Virus record (IMG/VR): IMGVR_UViG_3300032242_001941 | Span: 47,612-111,611 of that record | Direction: 5' to 3' (one strand) | DNA length: 64,000 bases | From: a virus | Part shown: positions 8,558 to 17,250 of the stretch, piece after piece | Layout: every line of letters starts with the position of its first letter | How positions within the stretch are numbered: position 1 is the first letter of the stretch | Made by a program: the position numbers and the translations under genes | The notes under the pieces: model-generated | What the model was told of the DNA's origin: nothing | What the model saw: only the letters and a program-made list of their open reading frames with translations | Databases searched by the model: none

Positions 8558-9658
8558 ATGCAGAAACTAATCACAGCCCTTTGCGTTATGGTTGTATGTA
8601 ACGCCTGGGCTGGCATTGGCACGGTTTCAGAACACAAAGGTACAGCCTGCGAGATCACACGAGACAAAAATAAATTATCTGGGCACAAAGATGCCATAGT
8701 TGAAAGTATGGACACATATACCACCGGTGCATGTGTCAGCAACATTACATTTAAAGATGACACAAAGGTTCGCATAACTGAGAACAGTCGCTTGCTTATT
8801 GATGATTTTGTATTTGATCCCAAGGCCAGCGATGCCGGCAAACTGGCTCTTAAAGTGAGCGCAGGCACTGTGCGCTATGCGTCGGGCCAGATTGCTAAAA
8901 ATAGTCCACAAAAAGTAAATATTCAAACGCCAACAGCCACAGTGGCAGTTCGTGGTACTGATTTTACCATGACCGTTGACGAAGCTGGACAAAGTCTGAT
9001 AATGTTAATACCTAGTTGTAAAGATATCAACGAAGTTAAACAATATGAATTAGAAGAGAATAGATGCAAAGTTGGACGTATCGAAGTAAGCACTCTTGCT
9101 GGGTCAGTGGTCTTAGACCAAGCATTTGAAGCAACCTATGTTATGAGTGCTCTAATGGCACCAACTCCACCTATTGTTGTCAACACTGTTGAAAGTAAAA
9201 TTAATAATAATCTTATTATTGTTAAACCTGTTGAAGTTCAACGAGCTATTAAAGAAGCAACAAAAACCAAACAAGAACAAGAACTTGACGACATCGAAGC
9301 CGACGCGGCTCGACGACTAGCACAGGCTGTGGCCAAATCCGCCGAAGCCATTGAGGAAGCTCGTGTTTCCAAGTTTGTTGACCTTGCCAAACGGTCTGGG
9401 TGTAATTCTGCTACCAGTGTCTGTGTGATATGGGATAGACCGTCTGAAACAGAAATGATCAGTCGTGGACGTGGTATTGCATTCCGCCTAACAGAAAATG
9501 AGCATTATGCCGAAGTCAAGACACTTGGGTATGTATCCAACACCACAATTAACATTACACATAATGATATGCCATCATCGATCACTATCGGCGATGGCTC
9601 TCCTGGTGGAACTATTGTAACTATTAAACAAAACAATGGAGTATTAAAGTCTAAGTAG
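8558..9658 (+). CDS. FecR-domain secreted protein
   Basis: The 366-residue protein starts with a signal peptide (to about residue 19). A FecR domain covers about residues 50-150 and includes DDTKVRITENSRLLID, LKVSAGTVRYASG and the hallmark TPTATVAVRGTDF. An Ala/Glu-rich coiled region follows around residues 225-275, then a C-terminal beta-rich part. FecR domains act in periplasmic signalling or surface assembly. It follows the curlin gene by one base and precedes a CHASE2 cyclase; FecR plus CHASE2-cyclase pairs are common in bacteria. The terminator at 9754 ends this operon. Confidence 0.85.
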   Translation: MQKLITALCVMVVCNAWAGIGTVSEHKGTACEITRDKNKLSGHKDAIVESMDTYTTGACVSNITFKDDTKVRITENSRLLIDDFVFDPKASDAGKLALKVSAGTVRYASGQIAKNSPQKVNIQTPTATVAVRGTDFTMTVDEAGQSLIMLIPSCKDINEVKQYELEENRCKVGRIEVSTLAGSVVLDQAFEATYVMSALMAPTPPIVVNTVESKINNNLIIVKPVEVQRAIKEATKTKQEQELDDIEADAARRLAQAVAKSAEAIEEARVSKFVDLAKRSGCNSATSVCVIWDRPSETEMISRGRGIAFRLTENEHYAEVKTLGYVSNTTINITHNDMPSSITIGDGSPGGTIVTIKQNNGVLKSK

Positions 9659-9753
9659 CCCAAGAGTGTATACGTAGTTTATTTTTTAATGGGCAGTACT
9701 TAAATACTATGCAGGCATATTATAACTATAACAAGCCGGCTACGCAGGATTTT

Positions 9754-9784
9754 ATACCCACTTTACAGTGGGTATTTTTTTTGT
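9754..9784 (+). terminator. Rho-independent terminator after the curli/FecR operon
   Basis: The stem ATACCCAC/GTGGGTAT (eight perfect pairs, six-base loop) is followed directly by a run of nine or ten T. It separates the csgF-csgG-curlin-fecR unit from the cyclase unit. Between 9659 and 9753 I see no gene. Confidence 0.9.
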
Positions 9785-9811
9785 TAAATACTAGTCATAC
9801 CGGAGATACAA

Positions 9812-10036
9812 ATGACTGACTTTTTTAAACCCGATCCAAGAATTACTGACCCTGCACTAAGAGATTTAGAAAAAAAAGTGCATTGGCTTATGTCACAAAT
9901 TTATGCCGGAAGCTGGGCGCAGATGTGTAGTGATGCAGGGCTCGATTGTAATACCGTGTATAATACATTTCCAGATAATTTTGATATAAACAATATTAGA
10001 CCAGACGCAGAAGAAGTTCAAAATAACGATGCTTAA
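9812..10036 (+). CDS. Hypothetical protein upstream of the cyclase
   Basis: A 74-residue acidic protein beginning MTDFFKPDPRITDPALRDLEK, with an aromatic helical middle. It overlaps the start of the cyclase by eight bases, so translational coupling is likely. CGGAG just upstream serves as ribosome site. Family unknown. Confidence 0.65.
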   Translation: MTDFFKPDPRITDPALRDLEKKVHWLMSQIYAGSWAQMCSDAGLDCNTVYNTFPDNFDINNIRPDAEEVQNNDA

Positions 10037-12080
10037 AAAAATCTTAACAAGTCCGTGGACTGCTCTATTGACGCTGGCCTTAGTAGTGGGGTTACGGGTA
10101 GCAGACCCTACATTTGTTGAAAGCGTTCGTCTACGCTATTTTGATACGCTTATAACTAGTAAGCCTGCAGAAGTTATAGGTGTTAGTGTTGTAAACATTG
10201 ATGAAAAGGCATTAGAAAAATATGGACAATTTCCTTTCTCCCGCGATCAGTACGCTGCCATCGTCCGGGATTTATATCGCCGCAATGCTGGTCTTGTTGT
10301 TTTTAACATCCTTACTCCTGATCGCGATCGCATGGGGCATGATGCAGAATACATCCAAGCCCTTCGCCAGTATCCAACAATTCTCCCTAACATTGGGTCG
10401 CAAACTTCTCGTAATACTCCAAAAGCTCCTGGCTCAGTAGTCATAGGCCCATTTGGTCTAGATGCCTTTGTTACCTATCCTGGTATTATTGCTAACCAAC
10501 CTGCTATTGAAAATGCCGCAGTCGGTGTTGGTATTGTAAATACCTTGCCAGAAGTAGACGGTGTCGTTCGTCGCATGCCAATGGTAGTAGCATATGATGG
10601 CAAGTTGTACCCGAGCCTTGCTATGGAAACACTTCGAGTAGCTGGCGCCGACACCACTTTCCAAGTGAAGATCAACGAAACAGGCGTTGAGAAAATGCGC
10701 ATTCCAAAGTTTGGAGCTATTACAACAGATTCATTGAGCCGTATTTGGGTTGACTGGTCACTGGTACCAAGTAAATATGGTTTAACGGACTTGCCAAAAG
10801 ATTTTGAAGGTGAAATTGTTATTGTTGGTGTATCAGCACAAGGACTTGCAAACCCTGTAGCTACAAGCCTTGGCGAAATGCTACCACAAGATTTACAAGC
10901 AAGTGTATTGGGTACTGTAATTGCCAATAGAGATCGTCCGGCAATTACTCGCCCAGATTGGGCCGATGGTGCAGAAATTGTATTTGTCGTTACGGCAGGT
11001 ATTGTATTGTTATTTTTATCAAGGTGGGTTTATGTTGGACTTTGTTCATCTGTTTTTATACTCGGCGGGAGTATATTGCTGTCTCGTTGGGCTTATGGAA
11101 ATTACGCTTGGCTTGTGGACGCGACTATTCCAGTCGTTGGCCTTGGCCTTGTGCTTCTTCATGCTTATGGTGTTAAGTTCGTAAGTGAGTTTTTACAAAA
11201 GCAAGCAATCAAGAAACAGTTTGCTGGCTACTGCTCCAAAGAAGTAGTGGAGCTATTGCAAAAAGATCCAGACCTAATCAAACGCGGTGTGCGCAAAGAT
11301 GTCAGTGTCATGTTCTCAGACCTACGTGGCTTTACTCCTATCGGTGAACACTATGGTGATGATGTTGCTGGACTTGGAAAATATATGAACGGTTATATGG
11401 ATAGCATTAGTTGTCCTATTCTAGATAACAAAGGTATGATTATTAAGTATGTAGGTGATGCATCGATGCACATACACGGCGCTCCTATTGAAGATCCTAA
11501 TCACGCACATACTATTGTTAAGGTAGGACTTGAGATGTTAGATGCTGTGGATGAATACACTAAACTAATGGAAGCACAAGGATTACCTCCTGCCGCAATG
11601 GGTTGGGGTTGTAACTCAGGTATTGGCTTTATTGGTGAAATGGGAAGCACAGATAGACACAGCTATGACATCTTAGGTGACATGGTTTCAACAGCTGCAC
11701 GACTAGAAGCACGTTGTAAGGCCTATGGTGTGTTATGTATTATTGGTGCTGAAACATACAATAGAACTCGAGACGATTTCTTTTACTTGTTACTAGACAA
11801 CTTGCAACCAAAAGGCAAAACAGTAGCAGACTTAATCTATACAGTATTACGTACTAAAGGTGTAGACTACAGTAAAGATAAGGCACAACACGAAAAAATG
11901 CATGACTTGTACCGAGCTAAAAAGTTTGATGAAGCCGCCGCTATGTGTACTAAAATGAAAGGCACCTTTGGCGGGCAGATGGACAAGTACTACAAGATAT
12001 GGATTGAACGTTGCGAGTTTATGAAAGAACAAAATTTACCAGATAACTGGAATGGCGAATTTGTGGCACACGAAAAATAG
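10029..12080 (+). CDS. CHASE2-domain class III adenylate/guanylate cyclase
   Basis: The 683-residue protein has an N-terminal membrane helix (about 9-25), an extracytoplasmic CHASE2 sensor domain (about 30-300), a cluster of membrane helices (about 315-390), and a class III cyclase domain (about 420-620). The two metal-binding aspartates are visible in FSDLRGF (D431) and YVGDAS (D477). The usual GDxVN motif reads GDMVS (S554), so the transition-state Asn is replaced by Ser, seen in some relatives but worth checking. It would make cAMP or cGMP in response to a periplasmic signal, perhaps from the FecR protein upstream. Confidence 0.9.
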   Translation: MLKKILTSPWTALLTLALVVGLRVADPTFVESVRLRYFDTLITSKPAEVIGVSVVNIDEKALEKYGQFPFSRDQYAAIVRDLYRRNAGLVVFNILTPDRDRMGHDAEYIQALRQYPTILPNIGSQTSRNTPKAPGSVVIGPFGLDAFVTYPGIIANQPAIENAAVGVGIVNTLPEVDGVVRRMPMVVAYDGKLYPSLAMETLRVAGADTTFQVKINETGVEKMRIPKFGAITTDSLSRIWVDWSLVPSKYGLTDLPKDFEGEIVIVGVSAQGLANPVATSLGEMLPQDLQASVLGTVIANRDRPAITRPDWADGAEIVFVVTAGIVLLFLSRWVYVGLCSSVFILGGSILLSRWAYGNYAWLVDATIPVVGLGLVLLHAYGVKFVSEFLQKQAIKKQFAGYCSKEVVELLQKDPDLIKRGVRKDVSVMFSDLRGFTPIGEHYGDDVAGLGKYMNGYMDSISCPILDNKGMIIKYVGDASMHIHGAPIEDPNHAHTIVKVGLEMLDAVDEYTKLMEAQGLPPAAMGWGCNSGIGFIGEMGSTDRHSYDILGDMVSTAARLEARCKAYGVLCIIGAETYNRTRDDFFYLLLDNLQPKGKTVADLIYTVLRTKGVDYSKDKAQHEKMHDLYRAKKFDEAAAMCTKMKGTFGGQMDKYYKIWIERCEFMKEQNLPDNWNGEFVAHEK

Positions 12081-12132
12081 CCCTATAGTTAAACTTTAGA
12101 GGGGTTGTAAAAAGGTCATAATTAATGTTTAT

Positions 12133-12657
12133 ATGACCCGCACTATTCACAAATATCAATTACATCCATTTTGGGATGATGAATACAAACATTTATCCTA
12201 TGTTCATGAATCATTTAATGATCCTGAATTAACTAACACTTGGTTGGCCCAGGGTTATCCTGATCAATTTACCGGCGACATGTGTGATATGCGCAGTCCA
12301 CAACCCACGTGGAATCAACGATTTGTGGACATCTTTCGAGGGCAAGGGTGGCGAGACGTTGGTACCAGTTATTATCGAATGAATACTGGTACAGTATTAC
12401 CTACTCACAGTGACTTATACCTAAAATACATCGAACTTTTTAACTTACGAGGTCGCGAACATACCATACGCCGTGCTATAATATTTTTAGAAGATTGGCA
12501 ACCGGGCCACTATGCTGAATATCGAAATATTGCCTATGTGAATTGGCGAGCCGGTGCCACAATTGAATGGACATATGATACTCCACACATGGCAGCTAAT
12601 TTAGGATTAACTCCAAGATACACTTTACAAATAACAGGACACATAGATGGTCAATAG
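12133..12657 (+). CDS. Putative 2OG-Fe(II) oxygenase, Asp-hydroxylase type
   Basis: The 174-residue protein shows the spaced metal and cosubstrate ligands of a double-stranded beta-helix oxygenase: H92-x-D94 in PTHSD, H152 in DTPHMAANLG and R162 in PRYTLQITG. This resembles aspartyl/asparaginyl beta-hydroxylases. It overlaps the amidinotransferase gene by 11 bases, so the two may modify the same substrate. The overall fold and ligand order are clear; the substrate is unknown. Confidence 0.72.
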   Translation: MTRTIHKYQLHPFWDDEYKHLSYVHESFNDPELTNTWLAQGYPDQFTGDMCDMRSPQPTWNQRFVDIFRGQGWRDVGTSYYRMNTGTVLPTHSDLYLKYIELFNLRGREHTIRRAIIFLEDWQPGHYAEYRNIAYVNWRAGATIEWTYDTPHMAANLGLTPRYTLQITGHIDGQ

Positions 12658-13570
12658 TCGCAATGAATGGGATCCGTTAGAAGCTATTATTGTAGGTAGT
12701 GCTACCAATGCTAATTGGCCAATGACTGATCCAGTGTTTGCTGAAGAAGCTAGGAATAGCCTGTGGACCAAAACACCGGCACCCGGTGGCCCAGTGCCGC
12801 AGTTTATCGTTGATGAAGCTAATCGCGAATTAGACATCTTGTCAGAAACCCTAGTTCGATATGGCGCTACAGTTTATCGTCCTCGACCAATGGATTTTGT
12901 TAAACGCCAAGGCATGTACAACTATTGTCCAAGAGATCGACTACTAGTGGCCGGCGATACTGTAGTTGACTGCAACATGATGTATCCGTGTCGCAATCAG
13001 GAAATTGAAAATTATTATAGATTACTTGCAGATGCTTGTAACACATATACTATGCCTAGAGACCAAGATATGACCCTGGATGCCGCAAACATTTGTCGAC
13101 TTGGAGATACTTGGTTATTTTTACAATCAGCATCGGGTAGTATTTCTGCGTACTATTGGTTAAAGTCAAAATTCCCTAAAATTACAATTGAGCTGTGTAA
13201 CTTTTACGCAGGTGTCCATATTGATTCTACTATTACTCCTTTGCGTGAAGGACTAGTCATGTTAAATGCCGGACGTGTTACTGAAGATAACTGTCCACAA
13301 GCATTTCAAGATTGGGAAAAAATTTGGGTCACAGAAAACATGATTGTAGCACAAGACTTTTATCAATATCCTTATGCGTCAAAATGGATAGCTATGAATA
13401 TGTTGGTCTTGGATCCAGAAACTGTAATCATAGATGCCGCACAAACAGAGCTAATTACTATACTGAAGTCCCGAGGAATTGATTCAATTCCCTTGACACT
13501 AAGCCATAGTAGAACACTAGGCGGCGGATTTCATTGTGTAACCTTGGATACTCGTAGACGTCATGCATAA
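12647..13570 (+). CDS. Glycine/inosamine amidinotransferase family enzyme
   Basis: The 307-residue protein matches the arginine:glycine amidinotransferase family. Visible are LDAANI with a catalytic acid, VHIDSTITPLREGLVML with His191, SKWIAMNMLVLD, and LGGGFHCVTLDTRRR with the nucleophile Cys297. The enzyme moves an amidino group from arginine to an amine acceptor such as glycine or an aminocyclitol. The N-terminal half is shorter than in vertebrate AGAT. It overlaps the oxygenase before it and the unknown gene after it, forming a three-gene cassette. Confidence 0.88.
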   Translation: MVNSRNEWDPLEAIIVGSATNANWPMTDPVFAEEARNSLWTKTPAPGGPVPQFIVDEANRELDILSETLVRYGATVYRPRPMDFVKRQGMYNYCPRDRLLVAGDTVVDCNMMYPCRNQEIENYYRLLADACNTYTMPRDQDMTLDAANICRLGDTWLFLQSASGSISAYYWLKSKFPKITIELCNFYAGVHIDSTITPLREGLVMLNAGRVTEDNCPQAFQDWEKIWVTENMIVAQDFYQYPYASKWIAMNMLVLDPETVIIDAAQTELITILKSRGIDSIPLTLSHSRTLGGGFHCVTLDTRRRHA

Positions 13571-14126
13571 AATAAAAGAAAAAATTAGTTGGGTATTATC
13601 AGATTCTGTAGTATTAGATCCTACACAGGATATCGAAGAACTTAAACGAGTTGGTGCATTTTGGGGAAGTTGGCGCACCTGGAGAGCCTGTCAAACAGAC
13701 AACGTAATCTGTCACGATCAGATCAAGGCCGACGAGTTGATACAACGAGAATTTCAAAAGTCCTGTAATTTTTACATACCAGAATCGGTTAATGCTAGTA
13801 TTAATCGACCCGAGGGTGTAAAAGTGTATGCTGGAGAATTTGTACATAATGTAATAAAGCAAGAAGAAATTGTGGCCATGCATTTGGCTGCAACCACCAG
13901 TGATATTGTTATAATGCTAGGATGGGATCTTACTACACTTGAGGCCAATGCAGATCGTTTGCAGGCCAATCAAGCACAGCATCATCGTAATTTGGTGCAA
14001 CAGGCCTTTATAACTTACAACCAGATTCAATGGGTCATAGTAGATCATGCAGGTCCAATTGATCCAAATTTAACTGATTTGGACAATGTAGTCACCGATA
14101 CTTTGGCTACAGTTTTACACTTATAA
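13563..14126 (+). CDS. Conserved-type phage hypothetical, 187 residues
   Basis: Overlaps the amidinotransferase by eight bases. The protein contains WVLSDSVVLDPT near the start, a middle FVHNVIKQEEIVAMHLAATT, DIVIMLGWDL and a C-terminal IQWVIVDHAG segment. It looks like a complete alpha/beta protein. I recognise the style from T4-like marine phages but no function. Confidence 0.65.
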   Translation: MHKIKEKISWVLSDSVVLDPTQDIEELKRVGAFWGSWRTWRACQTDNVICHDQIKADELIQREFQKSCNFYIPESVNASINRPEGVKVYAGEFVHNVIKQEEIVAMHLAATTSDIVIMLGWDLTTLEANADRLQANQAQHHRNLVQQAFITYNQIQWVIVDHAGPIDPNLTDLDNVVTDTLATVLHL

Positions 14127-14128
14127 CC

Positions 14129-14157
14129 TTGACAATTAATACATATTGCCGTATAAT
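14129..14157 (+). promoter_or_regulatory. Sigma-70 promoter, probably leaderless start for GIY-YIG gene
   Basis: TTGACA (14129-14134) and TATAAT (14152-14157) lie 17 bases apart. The ATG of the next gene is at 14164, only six bases after the -10 box, so the transcript would begin at or within a base of the start codon. No Shine-Dalgarno site is possible. Confidence 0.8.
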
Positions 14158-14163
14158 AGCAGT

Positions 14164-14469
14164 ATGACTAAGAAAACTGGCAATTATACTGCTCCTGACA
14201 AATCAGACTTGCATAGATGGTATGTTTATACACATACCGATCCGGCAACTGGAGAAATTGTTTATGTAGGCGAAGGTACTGGTCAGCGATTTTCAGCCGT
14301 TAACACTCGAGCAAGCGACCATTCTTGGTTTCTTAAAGAAGTAATACATGACAAACGGCTAGACTGTTTTCAGATTGTTGAATCACGGTTAACTAAAGAA
14401 GAAGCAAGAGCACTAGAGTATCAACTAATTACCAAATATAAACCAAAATTTAATAAAGCGATGAAATGA
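14164..14469 (+). CDS. GIY-YIG nuclease-like protein
   Basis: The 101-residue product has a degenerate GIY-YIG signature: WYVYTH near residue 19, YVGEGTGQR near 34 with the catalytic Arg, and a conserved Glu in ARALEYQLI near 85. Small single-domain members of this fold act in DNA repair or recombination. It overlaps the UV endonuclease gene by four bases (ATGA). ATG 14164 is preferred over TTG 14146 because the latter lies in the promoter. Confidence 0.8.
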   Translation: MTKKTGNYTAPDKSDLHRWYVYTHTDPATGEIVYVGEGTGQRFSAVNTRASDHSWFLKEVIHDKRLDCFQIVESRLTKEEARALEYQLITKYKPKFNKAMK

Positions 14470-15491
14470 TTAAACGTATTGGTTTTTGTTGCAAATGGCT
14501 CAATGATCCGTCTGAATGTGGCGGCATGAAGGTCAATGCAGTGGATCGGGACCTTAACGGGCGTTCAACTACCATGCGTTGGTTGCGTGAGCACCCTGCA
14601 GAAGCCGAACAGCGCCAGTGGGACATCATGAATCACAACACCGCTGCCGCTGTCAAGTTGATCGAGCGTGTGGCCACATTACCGCCTGAACGTCGCATGG
14701 TGAGGTTAGGCAGTGAAATGCTACAGGGCTATACTGAACCGTCATGGATTGACTGGTGGCAACAGACTGATGTGCAGAATCATTTGGAAAAGATTTTTGC
14801 TCCTATAGGCGAAACTGCTCGTAGATTGGATGTGCGACTGAGTTTTCATCCTGGACAGTTTTGTGTGTTGGCCAGTGAGAATCCTGGCATTGTGGGAAGA
14901 TCTATACAGGAGTTTGAATATCATGCAGATATGGCCAGGTGGATGGGTTATGGCAAATCATTTCAGGACTTTAAGATCAACGTCCACATATCGGGTAAAC
15001 GCGGTCCCGAAGGTTTACGAGACGCCTACAGCAAACTCTCACCCGAAGCCCGTAACTGTATTACTATTGAAAACGAAGAAAATTCTTGGGGGTTAAATGA
15101 TTGTCTTACCATTTCTGATATTGTGCCTGTTGTGCTCGATATTCATCATTACTGGATCCGTGAGGGAGCCTACATCCTACCTGGAGACGACCGTGTTAAA
15201 AGAGTTGTTGACAGTTGGCGCGGTGTTCGTCCTGCTATGCATTACAGTGTCAGCAGGGAAGATATACTTGTCGGACACAATGCCAACCAAGCACCTGACT
15301 ATCCGGCACTTCTGGTAGCGGGTTATAAGAAACAGAAACTAAGAGCACACTCAGACTTTTACTGGAATCAATCTGTAACTGACTGGGCCTTGAGTTTCTG
15401 GGAACAGTTTGATATACAGTGCGAGTCAAAGGGCAAGAACTTGGCCAGTGCTCAGGTCTATGCTCGTGCGGTAGAGTTGAATTTGGTTTAA
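14466..15491 (+). CDS. uvsE: UV damage endonuclease UvsE/UVDE
   Basis: This 341-residue TIM-barrel protein matches UVDE: RIGFCCK at the start, MVRLGSEM, LSFHPGQFCVL, FEYHADM, INVHISGKRG, ITIENEENSWGL and DIHHYWI. These carry the His, Glu and Asp residues that bind the metal cluster. It nicks DNA 5' of UV photoproducts. Its place behind a GIY-YIG protein suggests a small repair operon, a sensible trait for a phage in sunlit water. Confidence 0.92.
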   Translation: MIKRIGFCCKWLNDPSECGGMKVNAVDRDLNGRSTTMRWLREHPAEAEQRQWDIMNHNTAAAVKLIERVATLPPERRMVRLGSEMLQGYTEPSWIDWWQQTDVQNHLEKIFAPIGETARRLDVRLSFHPGQFCVLASENPGIVGRSIQEFEYHADMARWMGYGKSFQDFKINVHISGKRGPEGLRDAYSKLSPEARNCITIENEENSWGLNDCLTISDIVPVVLDIHHYWIREGAYILPGDDRVKRVVDSWRGVRPAMHYSVSREDILVGHNANQAPDYPALLVAGYKKQKLRAHSDFYWNQSVTDWALSFWEQFDIQCESKGKNLASAQVYARAVELNLV

Positions 15492-15724
15492 TGGAGCAGT
15501 TAAAACTTTGGCCACCGCCTGAGTGGACAGAATGCGTAGTTACATGGGATTCGATATTAGAATCAAAAGAAGTTCATCCTCAAGAGTTATATGATTGGTG
15601 CGATGGTCACCCTAGCCCAAGTAGATATCACGTACACGGTTGGCGATCAACTTACGGATTTGCGTTTAGATTTGAGAATCCGCATGATGCAATCTTGTTT
15701 AAATTAATTTGGAAATGTGAGTGA
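15491..15724 (+). CDS. Short phage protein, FxFRF-xW type
   Basis: 77 residues; the start overlaps the uvsE stop (TAATG). It opens MEQLKLWPPPEWTECVV and ends FAFRFENPHDAILFKLIWK, a pattern resembling the end of the gene at 38289-38558 (CFFFDSERDYLAFIMKWL). The two may be distant paralogues. Function unknown. Confidence 0.65.
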   Translation: MEQLKLWPPPEWTECVVTWDSILESKEVHPQELYDWCDGHPSPSRYHVHGWRSTYGFAFRFENPHDAILFKLIWKCE

Positions 15725-16618
15725 ATGCCAAAAATTTTATACATAATCGAGCCAACAGTTGATTTTAACCTGACTGAACCAACATCTGTACTGTTAACTC
15801 ATTGCAACGACAAGTTAATACACGACAAGTATCATACATCTCTCGGCGATTTAACACGTCAAGAAATATGTTCTATTGTTGATCAATTTGATTCGATATC
15901 ATTTGTTGAAAATGGATTTGATAAAAGTTCAACTATCTATAAAGAAACATTAATTTTGTTAAATTTTTTACAGCATCGTCATACTGTAGTAAATTTTACT
16001 AAAGATAATGTAATTAACTTTATCAATGACCAAGATCTTGTTCAGCGTCCTGACACGCCAGTATTATGGGTCTTTGGGTGCAGTCATAGTCATGGAGTTG
16101 GTCTAGACAGTTTTGAGCAATGCTACAGCAGTATAGTGAGTAAACAATTAAACTTACCATTAAAATCAATCACTCAACCTGGTAGTTCATTGGGTTGGAG
16201 TTTCAGGCACATGATGCAGGCCAATATACGATCCGACGATTTAGTAATTTGGCAGTTGACTACGCCTGAAAGATTTACAAAAGCAGTAGACTTTACCGGG
16301 AAATGCAAAGAGATATTGCTAAAAAATGCCAGTGTAGAAGAAGTTTTATTTTGGTCTGACTTGCAACTATTTTATAATCATGTAAATTATTTAAACATTG
16401 GTTTAAAATTTCTTAGAAATTTAAAAGTAAAATCAATTATTACATCTCTTGATAATATGAGCGATCTTTATTATCAATGTTTATTGGAATATACCAAGCA
16501 TCCGGAGTATTGTTATCTTCCGGGATACAATGTTGATACCGGCAACGACAATACACATTTTGGACCATTGACCCATCAAAATTTGGCCAATGGAATATTG
16601 AAGTTTTTATCAAATTAG
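15725..16618 (+). CDS. SGNH-hydrolase-like phage protein
   Basis: The 297-residue protein has a GDS-like block VFGCSHSHGVGLD near residue 117, PGSSLGWSF, DLVIWQLTTPERF, and a terminal D-x-x-H-like segment DNTHFGPLTHQNLA. These fit an SGNH/GDSL-type esterase fold, though the first block carries Ser in GCSHS rather than GDS. Such proteins may deacylate polysaccharide. The first 110 residues are of unknown type. Confidence 0.6.
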   Translation: MPKILYIIEPTVDFNLTEPTSVLLTHCNDKLIHDKYHTSLGDLTRQEICSIVDQFDSISFVENGFDKSSTIYKETLILLNFLQHRHTVVNFTKDNVINFINDQDLVQRPDTPVLWVFGCSHSHGVGLDSFEQCYSSIVSKQLNLPLKSITQPGSSLGWSFRHMMQANIRSDDLVIWQLTTPERFTKAVDFTGKCKEILLKNASVEEVLFWSDLQLFYNHVNYLNIGLKFLRNLKVKSIITSLDNMSDLYYQCLLEYTKHPEYCYLPGYNVDTGNDNTHFGPLTHQNLANGILKFLSN

Positions 16619-16625
16619 GAATAAC

Positions 16626-16928
16626 ATGGATTTTATTTTTGTAGGTGCAGGCAATCTGTGGAATTATGTCAAGCAAGATTGGAAGTCTAATCGTGTACGC
16701 TTTTGTGCAGAAGTGTTTGCCTGGGCATGTAGTGTTGTAAGTGCTGTGATATTTGCAGCCACAGTGCCCAATATTCCAGTGGTGCCGCTTTATACAATTT
16801 TTATTGCTGGTTGTTGTGCCAGTGCTTGGGCCTGCTGGACTAGACGGAGTTTTGGCCTAATGGCTAACTCCGTGTTCTTAGTCACAATTGATAGCATCGG
16901 ACTTGTCCGATACTTTTTACAACATTAA
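16626..16928 (+). CDS. Membrane protein with about three helices
   Basis: The 100-residue protein contains hydrophobic segments around residues 28-46, 53-70 and 78-97, and conserved-looking AEVFAWACSVVSAVIFAAT and SIGLVRY. It resembles short membrane proteins in T4-like cyanophages. Function unknown. Its 3' end overlaps the convergent minus-strand gene by four bases. Confidence 0.65.
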   Translation: MDFIFVGAGNLWNYVKQDWKSNRVRFCAEVFAWACSVVSAVIFAATVPNIPVVPLYTIFIAGCCASAWACWTRRSFGLMANSVFLVTIDSIGLVRYFLQH

Positions 16929-17122
16929 GCCTTGGGAGCCTTTGATTTACGAGCAGTAGTCTTTTTAGAGGCTGGTTTCTTTTCAGATTTTGGTTTAGAG
17001 GCTTTGGCAGGCTTCTCAACCGGAAAATCTGGCACTACCGGCGCGGATGCTTCTACCTTGTAAGGTGCTGGAGCCTTGTCTGGTTCAGCTGCACTAAAAA
17101 TCTTTTTCAAAAATTCTAACAT
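16925..17122 (-). CDS. Lys/Ala/Pro-rich basic protein, histone H1-like tail
   Basis: 65 residues: a short hydrophobic start (MLEFLKKIFSAAE) then a low-complexity tail of Lys, Ala, Pro and Ser (KPAKASKPKSEKKPASKK). On the minus strand AAGGAG precedes the ATG. Such tails bind nucleic acids or acidic surfaces. A DNA-binding role is inference. Confidence 0.65.
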   Translation of the reverse strand: MLEFLKKIFSAAEPDKAPAPYKVEASAPVVPDFPVEKPAKASKPKSEKKPASKKTTARKSKAPKA

Positions 17123-17198
17123 AATAAATCTCCTTGTTGAATATTTAGTTCAAAATGGTCACGGTCATAAAAGTTTAATATTATGCGGCAGTGCATGA

Positions 17199-17206
17199 GA
17201 TAAATA
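17199..17206 (+). promoter_or_regulatory. Candidate late promoter box GATAAATA
   Basis: One base off the T4 consensus. The predicted start near 17212 coincides with the first base of the hairpin CTCAGT/ACTGAG (17212-17229). Confidence 0.55.
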
Positions 17207-17211
17207 AAAGA

Positions 17212-17229
17212 CTCAGTAGAAACACTGAG
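17212..17229 (+). promoter_or_regulatory. 5'-end hairpin in leader of 17251 gene
   Basis: Six perfect pairs CTCAGT/ACTGAG with a six-base loop, placed at the predicted 5' end of the late transcript. It lacks the TG/CC/GG/G architecture of the three covarying hairpins. Confidence 0.5.
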
Positions 17230-17250
17230 AACATCAAGAGGAGACACAAA

